From contig KN832900.1 of the NCBI GenBank assembly GCA_000827325.1, positions 26,098 through 90,097 on the forward strand: DNA of 64,000 nt, read 5' to 3'. The notes beneath the pieces were generated by a model. The model was not told where the DNA came from. It made no database searches and saw nothing but the letters and a program-made list of their open reading frames with translations. The DNA is from Oidiodendron maius Zn. Lineage: Eukaryota > Ascomycota > Leotiomycetes > Myxotrichaceae. The position numbers were made by a program, and so were the translations under genes. This document shows positions 35,051-47,221 of the stretch, one piece after another (position 1 is the stretch's first letter; the number at the start of each line of letters is the position of its first letter).

Positions 35051-38000
35051 CTTCAGCTCCCACCTAAAATGGCTTCCACCTAATCTGGTCCCGAAAATTA
35101 GCTAGGAGATGAGAGCTGAAGACTAGTGCGTCTCTCAATATTCACGAGATGCCAAGCTGCTGTAGGCCTTTGATTGTTTTTGTGGCTTGTCCAGTTGATT
35201 TTATTGTACAGGTTCACTTGAGTAGTTGTATATTTCATTGGTTAAGAGATCGTCTTGGCATACGCCTGCACCTGCAGTATCTTCAATAGTATTATCTAGA
35301 GGCTCTTTGACTTCACTAGTATAAAGTTGTATAGAGGCTACTCTATTCCCAGCCAAAGTGGAAATATAAAGTAATAAACGATTCCAATACGTCTCAGTTA
35401 TAACCTCTATCGTCTGTTACTGTATAAGAACACCTGGGCTCTTCTAGGGCTAGAGCAGTATATGAAGTTACTTGAGAGTCATCCGCCTGAGAAACACAAC
35501 TCGGGAGGCATTCGGTACTAGTAGAGGAGATTTTCGTAGATACTAGGCCTAGGGAAGGACTTTTGTTGATAGTAGATATATTGACGGTGGCAATACTCGC
35601 TATAGAGATAGCAATTGGCTTCGCTGTCAAGCTGATATTAGGTATACTCCAATGTTAGCACTTTTAGAAAGATTACAGATAGAAATATACCATTTGCTAT
35701 AATATATGCTATATCTACTGGTTATGGCTTAAGAAAGTCTATGGGTTTCTGTAGGCGAAACGCTCCTTGAGGTTATCATATGAGAGGGTGATAGTAATAA
35801 GATAATCAATTTCAAAAGCATTGTAACCTTAATGTGTCTTATTTTGCTGAATATCCAACTTTGAAAATTGAATGGAAACGGAATCAGTTGGGCAATAAAT
35901 AAACATGCGAAATCGGTATAGTATAGATCCATTATTTACCCTGGTACAATATCACTATAATAATCCCAGGGCCCTGATCATCCTTGCCTCAATATTTTGC
36001 TAAGGGCCCGTTATATTTATTGCCTTTATAGCATTTTCCACTTTCCTGGAGGTCGACCTATACCGGAGCTGTTCTAATCTTTATAGTATCAGCCAATTGC
36101 TAAAGATCAGTATAGGCAGGTACCTATTAGCACCCCTAACCATCAAAGACAGCAGTTACGCTAATGAAGGGCTATAATCCGTAAAGCGGATACTAACTTC
36201 CGATATTTGCCACTAAATTTCAAGTCTCCTCCAGGAAATACATATAAGCCGCTTATCTAATATAGCTCTAAGATAAGGTATGTTTGCTACCTTGGTTTCT
36301 AGTATAATCCATTGCTTCTATATTGGCTTAGGGAAGAGGATCCATAAGCCGAAATCGATCTTTCTGATTCTTATATATATTTCTATTAAGAAACTATATA
36401 TACACTCCAAACATTAGGGGAATTTCGTATCTTGATTATAACTGTCCCTAATCGCGAGGCACTACAAGGTTATAAGGTATATATTGTATTTATACTATAT
36501 ACCAGTTTCAAAAGTTTATTGGTATATATGCCTTTTCTTCCTTTAAGCGGTTTAGAGAGCTTCTGGGGTAGTATTCTACCCCTTAACATTAACAAACTAT
36601 AAGAATATACGGTTTATATCTTCAATATACTAAGACAGTAGGCAGACTGGAGAGAGCATTTCAAGAGTCTAGAAGTAGGAGTGAGATTGGATATTAGTGT
36701 ATCTCCTGAAAATAATAGTTATAGATTCTTTATAAACAAAATTATAAGATTCCAATAAGGTAATTGGTTCTTAATAGTTGATATACCCCCTTATTATCAG
36801 TATCTAGCAGTACTTACAAGAGTACTGGATGCTTATTTCCTGGCGGTTGTAAGCTAGTAGACAGGAGTATATGGAAGAACGTTCTATAGCCAAATGGCTT
36901 ACTCTAAGCGCTATTATCATACACCTTATGAAGTGTTGGACTACTAAAGCACTATCAAACAGGTATCCTCTTTAATATAGTACCTTTCTGGAAACTAGAA
37001 AACTTAAGGCTTAGAGAGAACTATATACAAATATATAATTCTATATTGTTTTTACTAGAATATACCACTAGTCCTTTCTATTATAGCGAAATCAGTACTC
37101 TGCTTTTTATCATTCCTTACTGATAAATTCTGTGTCTCCTTCCCTAAACTTGTTTAGCCTAAGTCTCTGACTTCAACTTATTATCTGTATAGTCAAGAAA
37201 GTTCATGCTATACTGACTATTCCAGGTATCTTTGAATGCGTCCTCTTTAGATTCAAAGGTATCGGCTCGATAGGTAATATTGAAAAATCCGGGAATATCA
37301 ATAGACAAACCGATACTCTGCCTATTAACTTTAGTGATAACCTAAGTGCTATGTTTGTATTTGGCTATCTCTATAGTTAGGTTGTTGAATAGAGATTGGA
37401 TAATTCCTATAAGGTCGCTTGTTAGGGAAACAGGGAGGGCACCAACAAATTTTTCGTTGTTGGTTATAATAGGTATTAGAGCTTGGTTTTTCTTTGCAAG
37501 GGAGAGAAAATTCTTCCGAGCAATATTGTAAACACTTATTGCTGATAACAGTAAACAGTGACAAGAACCTAACAATATATAGTAAAGGTTCTAATCTGGT
37601 ACTAGTAGTGTGAAGGTACAAGGTATATATAAGATAAGACTGAAATATAGTCCTGACAGGGCAGAGTAACTTAGGGCCTTTATATCTAAGAGATTCGAGC
37701 TAATCTGTATAGCGCTTGAGTTATTTAAAGGCTATACAGTTCATATACTAATGGGCCCTTGTGCCCGATCAGCCTGGCAGCGCCTTGCACCAGGAGGTTG
37801 TACAGCTAGGGAATATCCTGGAATTTTAAGTGCGTTTCTGCAAGCCTTCTTTTTCCTAGCACTGCAAAATGGCCAAGAATTGGCCCTGCTTGTGACTGTA
37901 TACCCCTATCCTGTTATACTGTTAGTTACTCCAATTCTTGCCTATCCCAGCTAATTCCCTAAGGAACTTTCGTTTCCTTCCTTACTACCCCCCCTTGATA

Positions 38001-38379
38001 TATTCCACCTTCTCCACTTTAAATGCTATTGATCCTACTAGCCGCTTGACTTGTATAGTCCTATACTGAAGGATTTTGAAGAATAGTATTGGTTATATAA
38101 GCCATAATCCTCACTATAATCTTATAAGTTAGGTGGAATACTTTAGAGCATGAAATATTATTCCTGCTATAGATATCATGTGCAATTTCCTTATAGTTGC
38201 TTGTAAATTTAGCTTCTATCTAATTTCCTGCCTACTTAGGCCTATAATAGAGCTGGTAGTGCTCGAGAGCAAGCATCTCTGTATAATAGCAGTATAATAT
38301 TCGATTACGGTAGGCTATTATCTTTTGGTGCTTACAAGAAGCCAAATAGAGCTGTACCTCTGGAGTACAACCAGACAGG
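35051..38379. other. AT-rich region with an unrecognised minus-strand coding relic
   Basis: From 37575 down to about 37140 the minus strand reads NIARKNFLSLAKKNQALIPI, GALPVSLTSDLIGIIQSLFN, IGLSIDIPGFFNITYRADTF, with TAG stops; I do not recognise it. A further minus-strand open frame lies at 35394-35630 (CSYTVTDDRGYN). Near 37840-37940 the plus strand resembles the inner part of R1. The rest shows nothing. Confidence 0.4.
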
Positions 38380-38445
38380 GGTGTACAGCTATAAGTGTTG
38401 GAAATGGCCTTAGCTAAAAAGAATTCGCCTTTAATTATAGTATAA
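38380..38445 (-). repeat. Repeat R1 copy, reverse orientation
   Basis: Reverse complement reads AATTAAAGGCGAATTCTTTT then CCATTTCCAACACTTATAGC and TGTACACCCC, the R1 order. It faces the copy at 30078. Confidence 0.6.
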
Positions 38446-38849
38446 TATGTTTCAGATCTATTGTAGACGTAACCTTAGTACAATATCTTGGCAATTGTCT
38501 TAGCAGGTATTCAAACCCAACCTCCTCTGGTGGGTTCTGTGATAAGTCCGTTCCGGGTAGCTGTTCCCGGGATCCGAAACCGAAGAACTCTAGAGGACCT
38601 TACTACAAGGTAATGCAGTATTAAATCGATCTGGGCTATACAGATTAGTACGTTACTGCAAAGCATTGCTATTTGTAGTCCTTCCTTCTATATATGATCA
38701 GCTATATCGGCTTAACAAAATGAATAGACCGATAGATACCAAGGATTGTATAACAACTCGCTAGCGCTCTACAGGTATAGATAATATACTTAGGGACCCT
38801 TTTGCGCTAGCTATAATATTAGCCTTAGCGGTATGTCAGGTGTCTCTTA

Positions 38850-39290
38850 CCGTGCCTATAGTACTGTGATTATACCTATCTGGTATACCGCTAATGTTTG
38901 GGCCTTATAGTTCGTATAGCTTATCATGTTCCTTAGCTTAGCTATCTCAGCCGTCTAGTACGATATGAATCCGTATCCTAACTACTGCTGGTTTAGCGTT
39001 ATTTTCATGTTCTGCCTTATTGTTGGTATCTTTATGGTTCTTGTATCTGATACAATTCCTACTTATTATATGGCTACTGTCGGTTTCCTGTCTGTAGGGC
39101 TTATTTTAATAAGCTCCTCAGTTAACGACTTGATATACACCTCAAATGGTGCTAAGGAAGTAGCAGCTGCTAGTTTCACTTCTCTATCCATTCTCAGTAT
39201 ATTGTAAACCCCTGCTACTGACGGTGAATACTAATTCCAGTTAGATCATCTGGATCTTCTATTTCTCCAGCCCTGTTTAATCGTTCTGCT
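38850..39290 (+). pseudogene. SHO1: Decayed SHO1-type osmosensor membrane domain
   Basis: Plus-strand frame: IMFLSLAISAV, a stop, MNPYPNYCWFSVIFMFCLIV, GIFMVLVSDTIPTYYMATVG, FLSVGLILISSSVNDLIYTS, NGAKEVAAASFTSLSILSIL, a stop, then IWIFYFSSPV after a frame slip. This is the four-helix membrane region of fungal SHO1 (family: PNYAWWxVxFMLC, SDSIQTYHVAxVGFLxxGLV, SSVNxLIYxxNGAREAAAAGFILLSMVxIVWIFYFGS). The SH3 domain expected about 200 codons later is not recognisable. SHO1 sits in the plasma membrane and feeds the HOG pathway. TAG stops and amino-acid changes are RIP-like. Most likely a dead duplicate or captured copy rather than the cell's only SHO1. Confidence 0.75.
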
Positions 39291-39918
39291 ACCAGTAGTT
39301 TGGATACTATATCGGAACTTTATAAGAAGAGGTAATATAGACACTTCTTATCGCTCAGACGTTAAACTACAGTTCAGTAGACAATTGCTGTTTAACCATT
39401 ATCACTGATTTTACTGATCAAGCTCTGAGAAGTCGGATAGGCACTAAAAGGGTTGTGCTAAAGAAAGTAATATCATTAACTTATAAAATGTCAAAGGTTA
39501 CAGGATCGAAGGATTCATCAGTATATGTGTAGAATCGTTGTATTGAGTTGTCTAGAGTTCTAAGCTATATATAACTATACAATATATAGTACGCCGCTAC
39601 TCGCTATGTTACGGATATTCAGATCACCCGTTCGGATCCGAATGCCCGAATATCCTTCACATAAAACATATTATCGGTACTTTGAATTCAATTGATTGTA
39701 TATTATTGTGAAGATTTAACTAGAGACACTGACAGGATTCCGGATTCTTCGGCTTGTTTGTAACTCTTGTGGATCTATCTTGTACTTCTGCACTCAATTG
39801 ACTCCTCTCCGGTATACTTTAAGATGAGCTTCCCCTATTTTTCGACCTATGGTATATCCTTATAAGTAAGAACAATAACCTAAGGTATATTAGCTTGAAT
39901 TGATAGAAGTCCCTGAAA

Positions 39919-40494
39919 CTATTTACCGCTATATGCCTGTATATAACAATAGTGAGCAACGATACAAGCAGCCCCTCTAAAGCTATTGGTGCTATTTAAT
40001 AAGTTCCTAAGTGTGTCTCTAAGCTTTAGTATGCTGGCTATATCAGAGTTAGGTATGCTGGCCTCGTCGTCAATTTCAATTTCTTCTACTGCTGTATAGC
40101 CTGACTGAGGGGTGCAGACATCTAGTATATATTTGCCTTTATTATCTCTATATTCTTTGCCTATAGAGCAGTAGCAGGCGAGTGTAAGGTTATGAAGAGC
40201 ATATAGGCTTATGCTGGTTAGTTTTTGTTGCTTGAACTGTAGAGACTTGATGACGGAGTTGTATAGACCCGGGTACTCTCCTTTTGTATATAGTGTTGCT
40301 AATTGGCTTTCAAGCAGAGTGTATAGTTGTCTCTCAAGTTCGCCCTGTATAATGTGCCAGACTTTAAGGAATTGATTCGCACTTACAATCATTTCCCTAC
40401 TGAGATAAGCATTCTCTACATTGTTGAAGTCATGATCAAAAGTATCTGGAGTTGTAAGAGGGATAAAAATATCTGAGGCGACCGCTATAGTCAC
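39919..40494 (-). CDS. Hypothetical 191-codon open frame
   Basis: Uninterrupted frame from MTIAVASDIFIPL to a TAA stop. Helical central part (GELERQLYTLLESQLATLYT), an HNLTLACYCSIGKEY Cys pair and an acidic AVEEIEIDDEASIPNSDIAS stretch. Family not recognised. It is the longest intact frame in this decayed area, which makes a young or still functional gene possible; codon use is AT-rich like the surroundings. Confidence 0.45.
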   Translation of the reverse strand: MTIAVASDIFIPLTTPDTFDHDFNNVENAYLSREMIVSANQFLKVWHIIQGELERQLYTLLESQLATLYTKGEYPGLYNSVIKSLQFKQQKLTSISLYALHNLTLACYCSIGKEYRDNKGKYILDVCTPQSGYTAVEEIEIDDEASIPNSDIASILKLRDTLRNLLNSTNSFRGAACIVAHYCYIQAYSGK

Positions 40495-41047
40495 AGTCTG
40501 TTAAGATCAAGTGAAGTGGGGTGCCTCTCCAAGCCCTTTTATACAGCTCTACTAATGGTCTGATCAATGTCGCTTTGTTAGTGGTATGATGCTACATTTG
40601 GCCTCTATTATATTACCTTAAGTTAAAATAGGAGAGGTTAGCAAATAAGTAACTATACTGTATCTAATTATTTCTAGCTATTTTCGTAAGCAGAAATCAA
40701 GCTATATGCTGCTACTAAATATCTAGAGTAGTACTAGAAATTCCTTATTTTTAATTTATGGTATAGTAGAACAGACAGTAGTATATTTTCACGGTTAGTA
40801 GAATACAAAAAGCCTAAAGGGTAGCACGGGTAAGAGTGAAGAAATAGGGTTAGGAGTAAATGCATTATCGAAAAGTACGGTTATATAATAGATGTGCTAC
40901 CAGGCCGTCAGCCTGCTATTTCCGGTGCCCTGCCAATATAGATATACTTAATGATCCCTTTCTGCAGAAACTATAAGCTTTTAGCTTCACTGCCTTCTTG
41001 CCTAAGCTTGTGCTACTGCTATAGATCCTACACTAGACTACACTATT

Positions 41048-42665
41048 ATGCTAGACGGGTTGTTCTTGAGCCTTATCCTTGTCAATCTCCTGTATATTAA
41101 CCGCCTTACTTATCTTGCCTACTTCCTGTCTTTTATATGAAATTACTTGTACCAAGTGTAGCGCTACTTGATATACCCCTACCTGGTTTACTGGCACCGA
41201 TTTCTGCCACTATTCACTCTTGTAGATCTCCTATCCCAGCTTATCTACATCGCTAGGAACTCCTTCTACTTGGCCTATAGCAGTACTATCAAGAAGGCTG
41301 GCTTATATACCGGTACCCTCTTGTTGATAAACTTGACCCTGCTGTTTTTCGGACTATATCTTAGCTTTGCTGCTGATGTCCTCGGCCTCTCTTTAGGAGC
41401 GCTTCATAACGTTCACCGCTCCGCTGGGCTGGTATCCGCTAGTCTTGTCCTGTTCTATACTGCTGTCGCAATCAAGTCCTGCACGGGATTTGGCCTGAGT
41501 AGTATCAAGAATGTCTCTGCTGTTGTAGTAGGTATCTTATTTGTCCTATTGTCTTCTGTATAGAGTTGAATTTCTCTAGGCAGGGTTGGCTCTAGGACTA
41601 GCCGTGCTCTTATCTTGGCCTCCTTTCTGCAGGTATCTTTACAAGGTTTTCCTCTGGTTCCACTAAACATTGGCGCTCCTTGTTATCATATTATCCTGGC
41701 TATATATGCTATCGATACGGCTACCTAGGTTTGCCCTATACATTAGTTTCGCTATATTCAGCCTGGCTTCCCTGGCTGATGGGTGGCTTCTGGTTCGCTG
41801 CAGCGTTGCTTTAACCTGCTGTAAGGACAGTGACGGACCTAGAGTGATAGAGATATTCAAGCACCAAGGTAACAGCGATAAAACCCCCATTCAGCTAACA
41901 CTACTCCTCAAGGAGCAACTGAAGATGAAAGCTGGCCAATATATCAATATATGGATCCTATCCATCGGTTTCCTCTCCTGAATACAGAGCCATCCGTTTG
42001 TTGTCACTTCCTGGACCGGCAAGCGTCAGAGTTATCTAGAGTTCGTCATTGAGCCTCGAGGTAGCTGGACCAGGAAGCTCCACTTGTGTGCGATGACTGT
42101 AAGCGGACAGAATGGGGGCGTGCACCGAGTCTTCTTTACCGGGCTATATGGGATGTCCCCACCGGTGGATGAATATGAGTACGTCTTTATGGTTGCAAGT
42201 GGCTATGGCATTGTAGCGCACCTGCCGCTTCTGGAGCGATTAGTCCAAGGGATATGTGCTTGAGAAGTTCGAGCTCGCCGGATTCGCTTAGTCTGGGAAT
42301 TTGCGGATGTAGGTAGGTCGACCAACTGATATATCGGATAAAGATTGTTACTGATATTGCAGGGCTCTTTAACACCGTTTATCTACTGCTAAATTGGATC
42401 CTGGCAGAGGATCGAAAGCTGGAGTAAAGCTGTATACAGTGACTCCTTCTCGTCCACCTGATCTTGCTAACCTGATAGACCCTCAAGATTTCGCTCTATA
42501 CAGAGCTGCTTGAGCCAGATCAGCTAGACTACCGGGCAGAGATTCTGAGAAAGGGTATCCCTATCTGCAAGGCCTTTGAAGTTGAGGTTACGGAGCTTGA
42601 TAGGGTAGTCAGGAGAGAGAATGACGTGTTGGAAGTAATGGGGAAGAAGAGGGCTTAGGAGATCG
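41048..42665 (+). pseudogene. Decayed ferric reductase (FRE family) gene
   Basis: In order: N-terminal membrane helices from ATG 41048 (MLDGLFLSLILVNLLYINRL); SRNSF-like segment IYIARNSFYLAYSSTIKKAG; LLLINLTLLFFGLYLSFAAD; LGLSLGALHNVHRSAGLVSA with the haem-ligand His; then VFLWFH, TAA (41664-41666, where the family has Gln after the second His), TLALLVIILSWLY; FAD-binding MKAGQYINIWI and SHPFVVTSW; NAD-binding VASGYGIVAHLPLLERL; ARRIRLVWEFADVG; C-terminal RAEILRKGIPICKAFEVEVT. Stops are few and RIP-type. FRE proteins reduce Fe3+ at the cell surface for uptake. FRE genes are also a recurrent Starship cargo class, which fits the captain relics upstream. Not functional in this form. Confidence 0.85.
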
Positions 42666-43626
42666 AGAGAGGGAGGGCAGAGATTATGGGAGATACTTAT
42701 CGAGAGGCTCCCGAGGAGTCTGTTATAATGCCTATCTGTACACGGATACCGAGACTACTTGTACTAGGTAAGGTTTTATAGCTCTGAGCCTTAACCAAGC
42801 TAACCACTCAAAGTATCGGCGTCCACAAAAATTCGAGATAAGCTGAGATCCATGGTGGGAAATTTTCTTAATAGAGAAGTTCGTTTAGTAGAGTTAGACT
42901 ATCAGCCCTCGGAATAGTAACTTATAATCAACCTCAGGAAATACAATTTGTGATTATAGTTGTAGTGTTCATTGTATTCTCAAACATATATTCTCCTCTT
43001 CTATCCTCCTTACTGCAGTCATTTGAATAACTTCTGTCAAATGCTATGCCTGGTTGTATCTTAATGGTCAAAATATCTCGAAGTACAGGAGTTATATCTC
43101 TAAAAATGCAGCCTTGTTAATTAAGATACAATACAGTAAAAGCGTGTATACTCACTAGGCATTTTTCTTAGTCTGCCTTCCTTTTATTAGGAAGCTGCTC
43201 CAGACCTTGTTCAAGGCATGCCTCGCTGTCTTAGGCGCCCTTATCTAGGTATAGTGGTATGATTATACAACAAAAGATGACTACAAAGCATATAGACAGA
43301 GTGGTATATGCAGATAAGAGCACAGGCTCTACTTTTGACATCCAGGAGAACAAAGTGGACATGCTACAGTACTGTACTGTATATAAGGATTATTGAGTTT
43401 GTATGGTTGAGACGTGGCTTGAATGTTAGGGGGGAGTAGTTGATGAAAACGCTGTGAGGAGAATACAGTCCTAGGTAATGGCACGCCAATGGTAATTTCC
43501 AGTGCTCCCCGAACCTTTTGCAGAAGTGGGCAACGGCCGAAAGTGGCACACTCTGCAATGTTTACTATCGGCCAACAGGATTTGCTACAAGCTTAGATAC
43601 AGCAACCTTAGCACTTGTAGGGAGAG
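42666..43626. other. Spacer, nothing recognised
   Basis: Closed frames, moderate AT content; no motif seen. Confidence 0.4.
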
Positions 43627-43705
43627 ACAGTAAAATGCGAATTAAGTGTCACTTTTTCAATAGACTGCAGGTAGGCCTTTGTGGCTGTGCGAGATACTTG
43701 TAACA
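43627..43705 (+). repeat. Repeat R1 copy, outer
   Basis: ACAGTAAAATGCGAATTAAG followed by CACTTTTTCAATAGACTGCA and TTGTGGCTGTGCGAGATA: R1 blocks, 240 bp outside the next copy. Confidence 0.55.
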
Positions 43706-43865
43706 GGAGACCAGAGTCAGCGGCTCTGTGTCAGCTATTATCATGGCGCCACCCCCGACTCGCTTAGTTGATATATGCTACAACTAGCTCTTCTGCCTAC
43801 CGCCATTAACGGCTTGACTACTGTAGCACCAGATCTCAACGCTCTCTAAGTATAACCTGCTTTAT

Positions 43866-43950
43866 AATATAGTAGAAGGCGAATTGAGTGTTGTTAGTAT
43901 TTTAGTTAACTATTTTAAGCGGGCTCCACTTCCGGACACTTATGGCTATA
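43866..43950 (+). repeat. Repeat R1 copy, inner
   Basis: TATAGTAGAAGGCGAATTGA, then TTTTAAGCGGGCTCCACTTC and CGGACACTTATGGCTATA. Its inverted partner ends at 52376, so the pair brackets 8.5 kb containing the whole pogo/NLR-B element. No convincing target duplication flanks the pair. Confidence 0.65.
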
Positions 43951-44782
43951 TACTGCTGCCTAGAGAGTAGAGGCAGAAAGCACATGCAATAGCGCCCGAA
44001 GCTGAAAAGCTGAAGGAGTAATGAATTAAATGGACTCGGTTTCAGGACTCCTACTAGTATTTCTAATCTAAACAATAATTTAAACGCATAAAACGTGTTT
44101 GGTTAAGTTCATGTAGCAGTTTGACCCAGGCATCTGTCACTACGGTTTGTATAACGTCTATCACTGCATGCCGAAAAAACCGGTGTACCGAAAAATATTT
44201 ATAGTTTAGGGTCTTAAATCCCCACCATATAAATATATAAAGCTATAGTCTGTTTGCTATTGCTCTGTAGCTATTTCTCTATAAGGGCTTGACTTGTAGT
44301 TAAGAATAACTACAGTTTGGCTGTGCTGTCGATCGTCTTATTAAGAGCATTAAAAGCTGCTATAGCTATTACCCCTTGCTCTATTATGACTATTAACCTG
44401 TCCTAGGAATTCGGGGCCGTGGTATAGAGCTCCTATTAAGTTCAGATATAGCTCCAAAGTTTGAAGATATACAGCATAAGGAAACTTGCCTCCCAGGTTT
44501 ATCCGGAGAAAAGTGGGAGGTGTACAAAATGCCGCATCTTAATAAGCGAGGAAGGATTTATTCCCCCCACTAAATATTGTATTTACAGCCACGCGTGTCG
44601 TATTTTAATTACACATTTTTAAGATGTCACGTGAAGTGTGGCGCAGTATGGCGTTCTTCTAGAAGTTTCCATGGGCCACGTGTCCAGTTCTGCACCGTTG
44701 GAGCGACGGCAGGTGGCAATCCGCCACTTGGTCCTTCCAATCCCCATCCCCATCTCTATGTAAGGTACGGAGGTAATGCCTT

Positions 44783-46616
44783 ATGATCGACCGCGCCAGT
44801 AAAGCTCTGGCAGAGGCCTCCCTGCCGGGAGAGCCTCGAACATACGATGCCACATCAAAACGCAGTGGAGTCCCTCTGACTACCCTTTACCATCGTCATC
44901 ATGGGCGGCGCTCGAAAGAAGAGAAGGCCCAAAGTCAACAGTATCTTACTCCGCCAGAGGAGAAAGCCCTCGAAAGGTATCTGAAACTAATGGCTGACCT
45001 CGGGAATCCGGTGCGAATCAAGTGCCTCCCGTCCCTCGCCTTTACTATCGCCCGCCGGCGTTCCACGACAAAGAAAGCTACCAAGCCTCCGAATAAGAAT
45101 TGGGCTCAAGCGTTCCAGAAGCGTCATCCAGCGCTCAGATCACGACGAGTAAGGCCGATGGCCTGGGAACGCCACGAGAATAACATCTATAATAAGATAA
45201 TATATTGGTTTGAGGTTATCGGAAAGGTATTAGATAATCCAGCTATCCTCCCAGAGAACGTCTATAACATGGACGAGACGGGAGTCATGTTGTCTATACT
45301 TGGCTCTATTAAGGTCCTTTTAGGTAAGGACGATCCGCGAGACTATAGAGGTACGGTTGTCAAGCGTATATCGGTTACTACTATCGAGTGTATCAGTGTA
45401 AATAGTAGGTTCTTATTACCTATGATTATTTGGCCAGCCACTACCTATCGAAGTAACTGGACCACATTCCCTACCCCTGGATGGCACTATACAATCTCTA
45501 ACTCTGGGTACACCGACTCTAAGATTAGCTTGGAGTGGCTCAAGCGCGTGTTTAATCCCCAAACTAGAGGACAGGCTAACCAGAAGCCGCGAGTACTAAT
45601 CTGTGATAGCTTCAGTTGAAGCTCTGAACTGAGAGTACAAGTATTATATTTTTATTACTGTCTATAAGGATAGATATAACTATTTGTAGTTACGAGGTCT
45701 TGATTCATGTGACTGTGACTTATGTGACTATGAGTCACATGTCAGCATATCACGTGATAGGGGATCCAACTGCTTCGGGACGCACGAGACTCTCGAAGCT
45801 CTAGAGTTTTGTTTCGAGAACAACATCATCCTATGTCGCCTCCCCTCTCACACCTCCCACAAGTTGCAGCCCTGTGATGTCGGTGTGTTTGCCCGCTTGA
45901 AGGACGTCTACCGCGAGGAGGCTGAAAGGTTGTTTCAAGGAGGTGCGAACACGGTCGGCAAGCAGCATTTCACCTCTCTATATAGCCATGCAAGAGAAAA
46001 GGCGTTCACAAAGAGAAATATCATGGCCGGGTGGGTGGCCTGTGGTTTGTTTCCATTTAACCCAGACAGAGTCCTCAGGGTGACACCGAAGCCGCCCGCT
46101 CAATCAACTGTTCCGAGGGCCGATGAGATAGAAGTGGGTGCGTGTCATAAAGACGATGTACCACCAACACCTGTGACGCCAGTATCAGTAGAGGGTCTAG
46201 TGTCACTGCAGAATCTGATCAAACAGGATGCTCATACACTGAATAAGGCGAGTATACCGCGCCTAGAGAGGCATGTGCAGAAGCTTGCCAATGCTGCCCA
46301 GGCATCCCTCGCCGAGACTACCCTCCTCCATGATCGAACTCAGATGTTGATCAGAATGAACAACGAAGCCAAGGTTCGCCGATCGACCAAGTCAATCGTA
46401 GTAGGGAAGGCGAAGGTGATGAGCTTTGAGGACATCGAGGTGGCACGAGCAGCGCGTGCTGCGAAGGATGTCATCAAGGGCAAGGGGAAACGTGGTCGGA
46501 AGCGTAAGAGTGCTGCGCAGGAGGCAGATGAGCCTGAGCCTGAGCCAGAGCCAGAAGTGGCGCAGATAGTCAAAGCGCCAGTGCCATGGAGGGCCCCAGT
46601 GGCGCGGATGATATGA
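44783..46616 (+). pseudogene. Pogo-like transposase B (HTH + DDE), split by MITE-1
   Basis: Two perfect open frames (44783-45619 and 45864-46616) that are one gene interrupted by a 158-bp MITE. Start MIDRASKALAEASLPGEP. HTH region TTLYHRHHGRRSKEEKAQSQ; second DNA-binding part LGNPVRIKCLPSLAFTIARR; DDE core YNMDETGVMLSILGS (Asp 1), RVLICDSF (Asp 2, intact here), then after the MITE THETLEALEFCFENNI and LQPCDVGVFARLKDVYREEA (Asp 3). C-terminus FPFNPDRVLRVTPKPP, KGKGKRGRKRKS and a PEPEPEPE run. Without the MITE it would be a complete DDE_1 transposase of about 560 residues. No other lesion is visible, so disruption is recent or the copy is maintained in trans. Confidence 0.88.
45614..45771 (+). 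mobile_element. MITE-1 copy 3 (158 bp) in transposase B
   Basis: Flanked by GCTTC at 45609-45613 and 45772-45776. It sits at exactly the same codon as the 28100 copy in transposase A, right behind the second catalytic Asp codon, in the same orientation; about 89% identical to it by hand alignment. Confidence 0.85.
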
Positions 46617-47018
46617 GATTGTTACACGAAAGAACGAAGAGTCGGGTTTTTGCGTTCGGTTTGGTTTTTTGAAGGCAGGAGTACCCGCACAGGCATCGCG
46701 ATCTATTGTTATCCGGTAGGGCGCAATTAATATTCGTAGTATTCTCAGCGCAATAGATGAGTTAACGTCTCTCCCTACGTAGCGAGAAACAGTTGAGAAT
46801 TGGAAGAAGAAGTGATGTTCTATTCAGCTATCTGGCAGACTGGGACTATTAATACCAGAGGGTTGACTCGTTACAGTGTTGTAACCTAGTGGGCAGAGGT
46901 GTGGCATCACATGACTAACAGAAACCCACTCTGCGGAGAAAAATAATGAGTACTTTGAATAGGGGTAAAAAGAAAAAGGATCTTAACTTATACTAAGAAG
47001 GATTACTATATACTAGTT
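46617..47018. other. Convergent spacer between transposase B and NLR-B
   Basis: 402 bp with no gene; contains TAACGTCTCTCCCTACGTAG at 46754, a terminal-repeat-like motif in the same orientation as the element's left end. Confidence 0.5.
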
Positions 47019-47221
47019 CTATATTACAAGCTTATGCCCTTGTCTAAATTGAAGAAATGAAATTCTCCCTGATGAATGTCCTAAAACAACAGTTTTATCC
47101 CAAAATGCCTCACATGTAGATCGGTAATCAGGAGGCAGCCAAAGAATATTCGCCTTACCTTCAACTACCCAATGATTATATACATGTAAAGCAGATAGCA
47201 GATTACCATCAGGTGAGAAGG

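Noticed and set aside
38505-38550. Reverse-strand tRNA-like GGTTTGAATACC segment
   Set aside because: No cloverleaf could be folded around it by eye; the stem does not pair.
45614-45771. The MITE-1 insert read as a spliced intron of transposase B
   Set aside because: No GT...AG pair removes exactly the insert plus one GCTTC copy; any possible splice leaves extra residues or a frame shift at the catalytic Asp.
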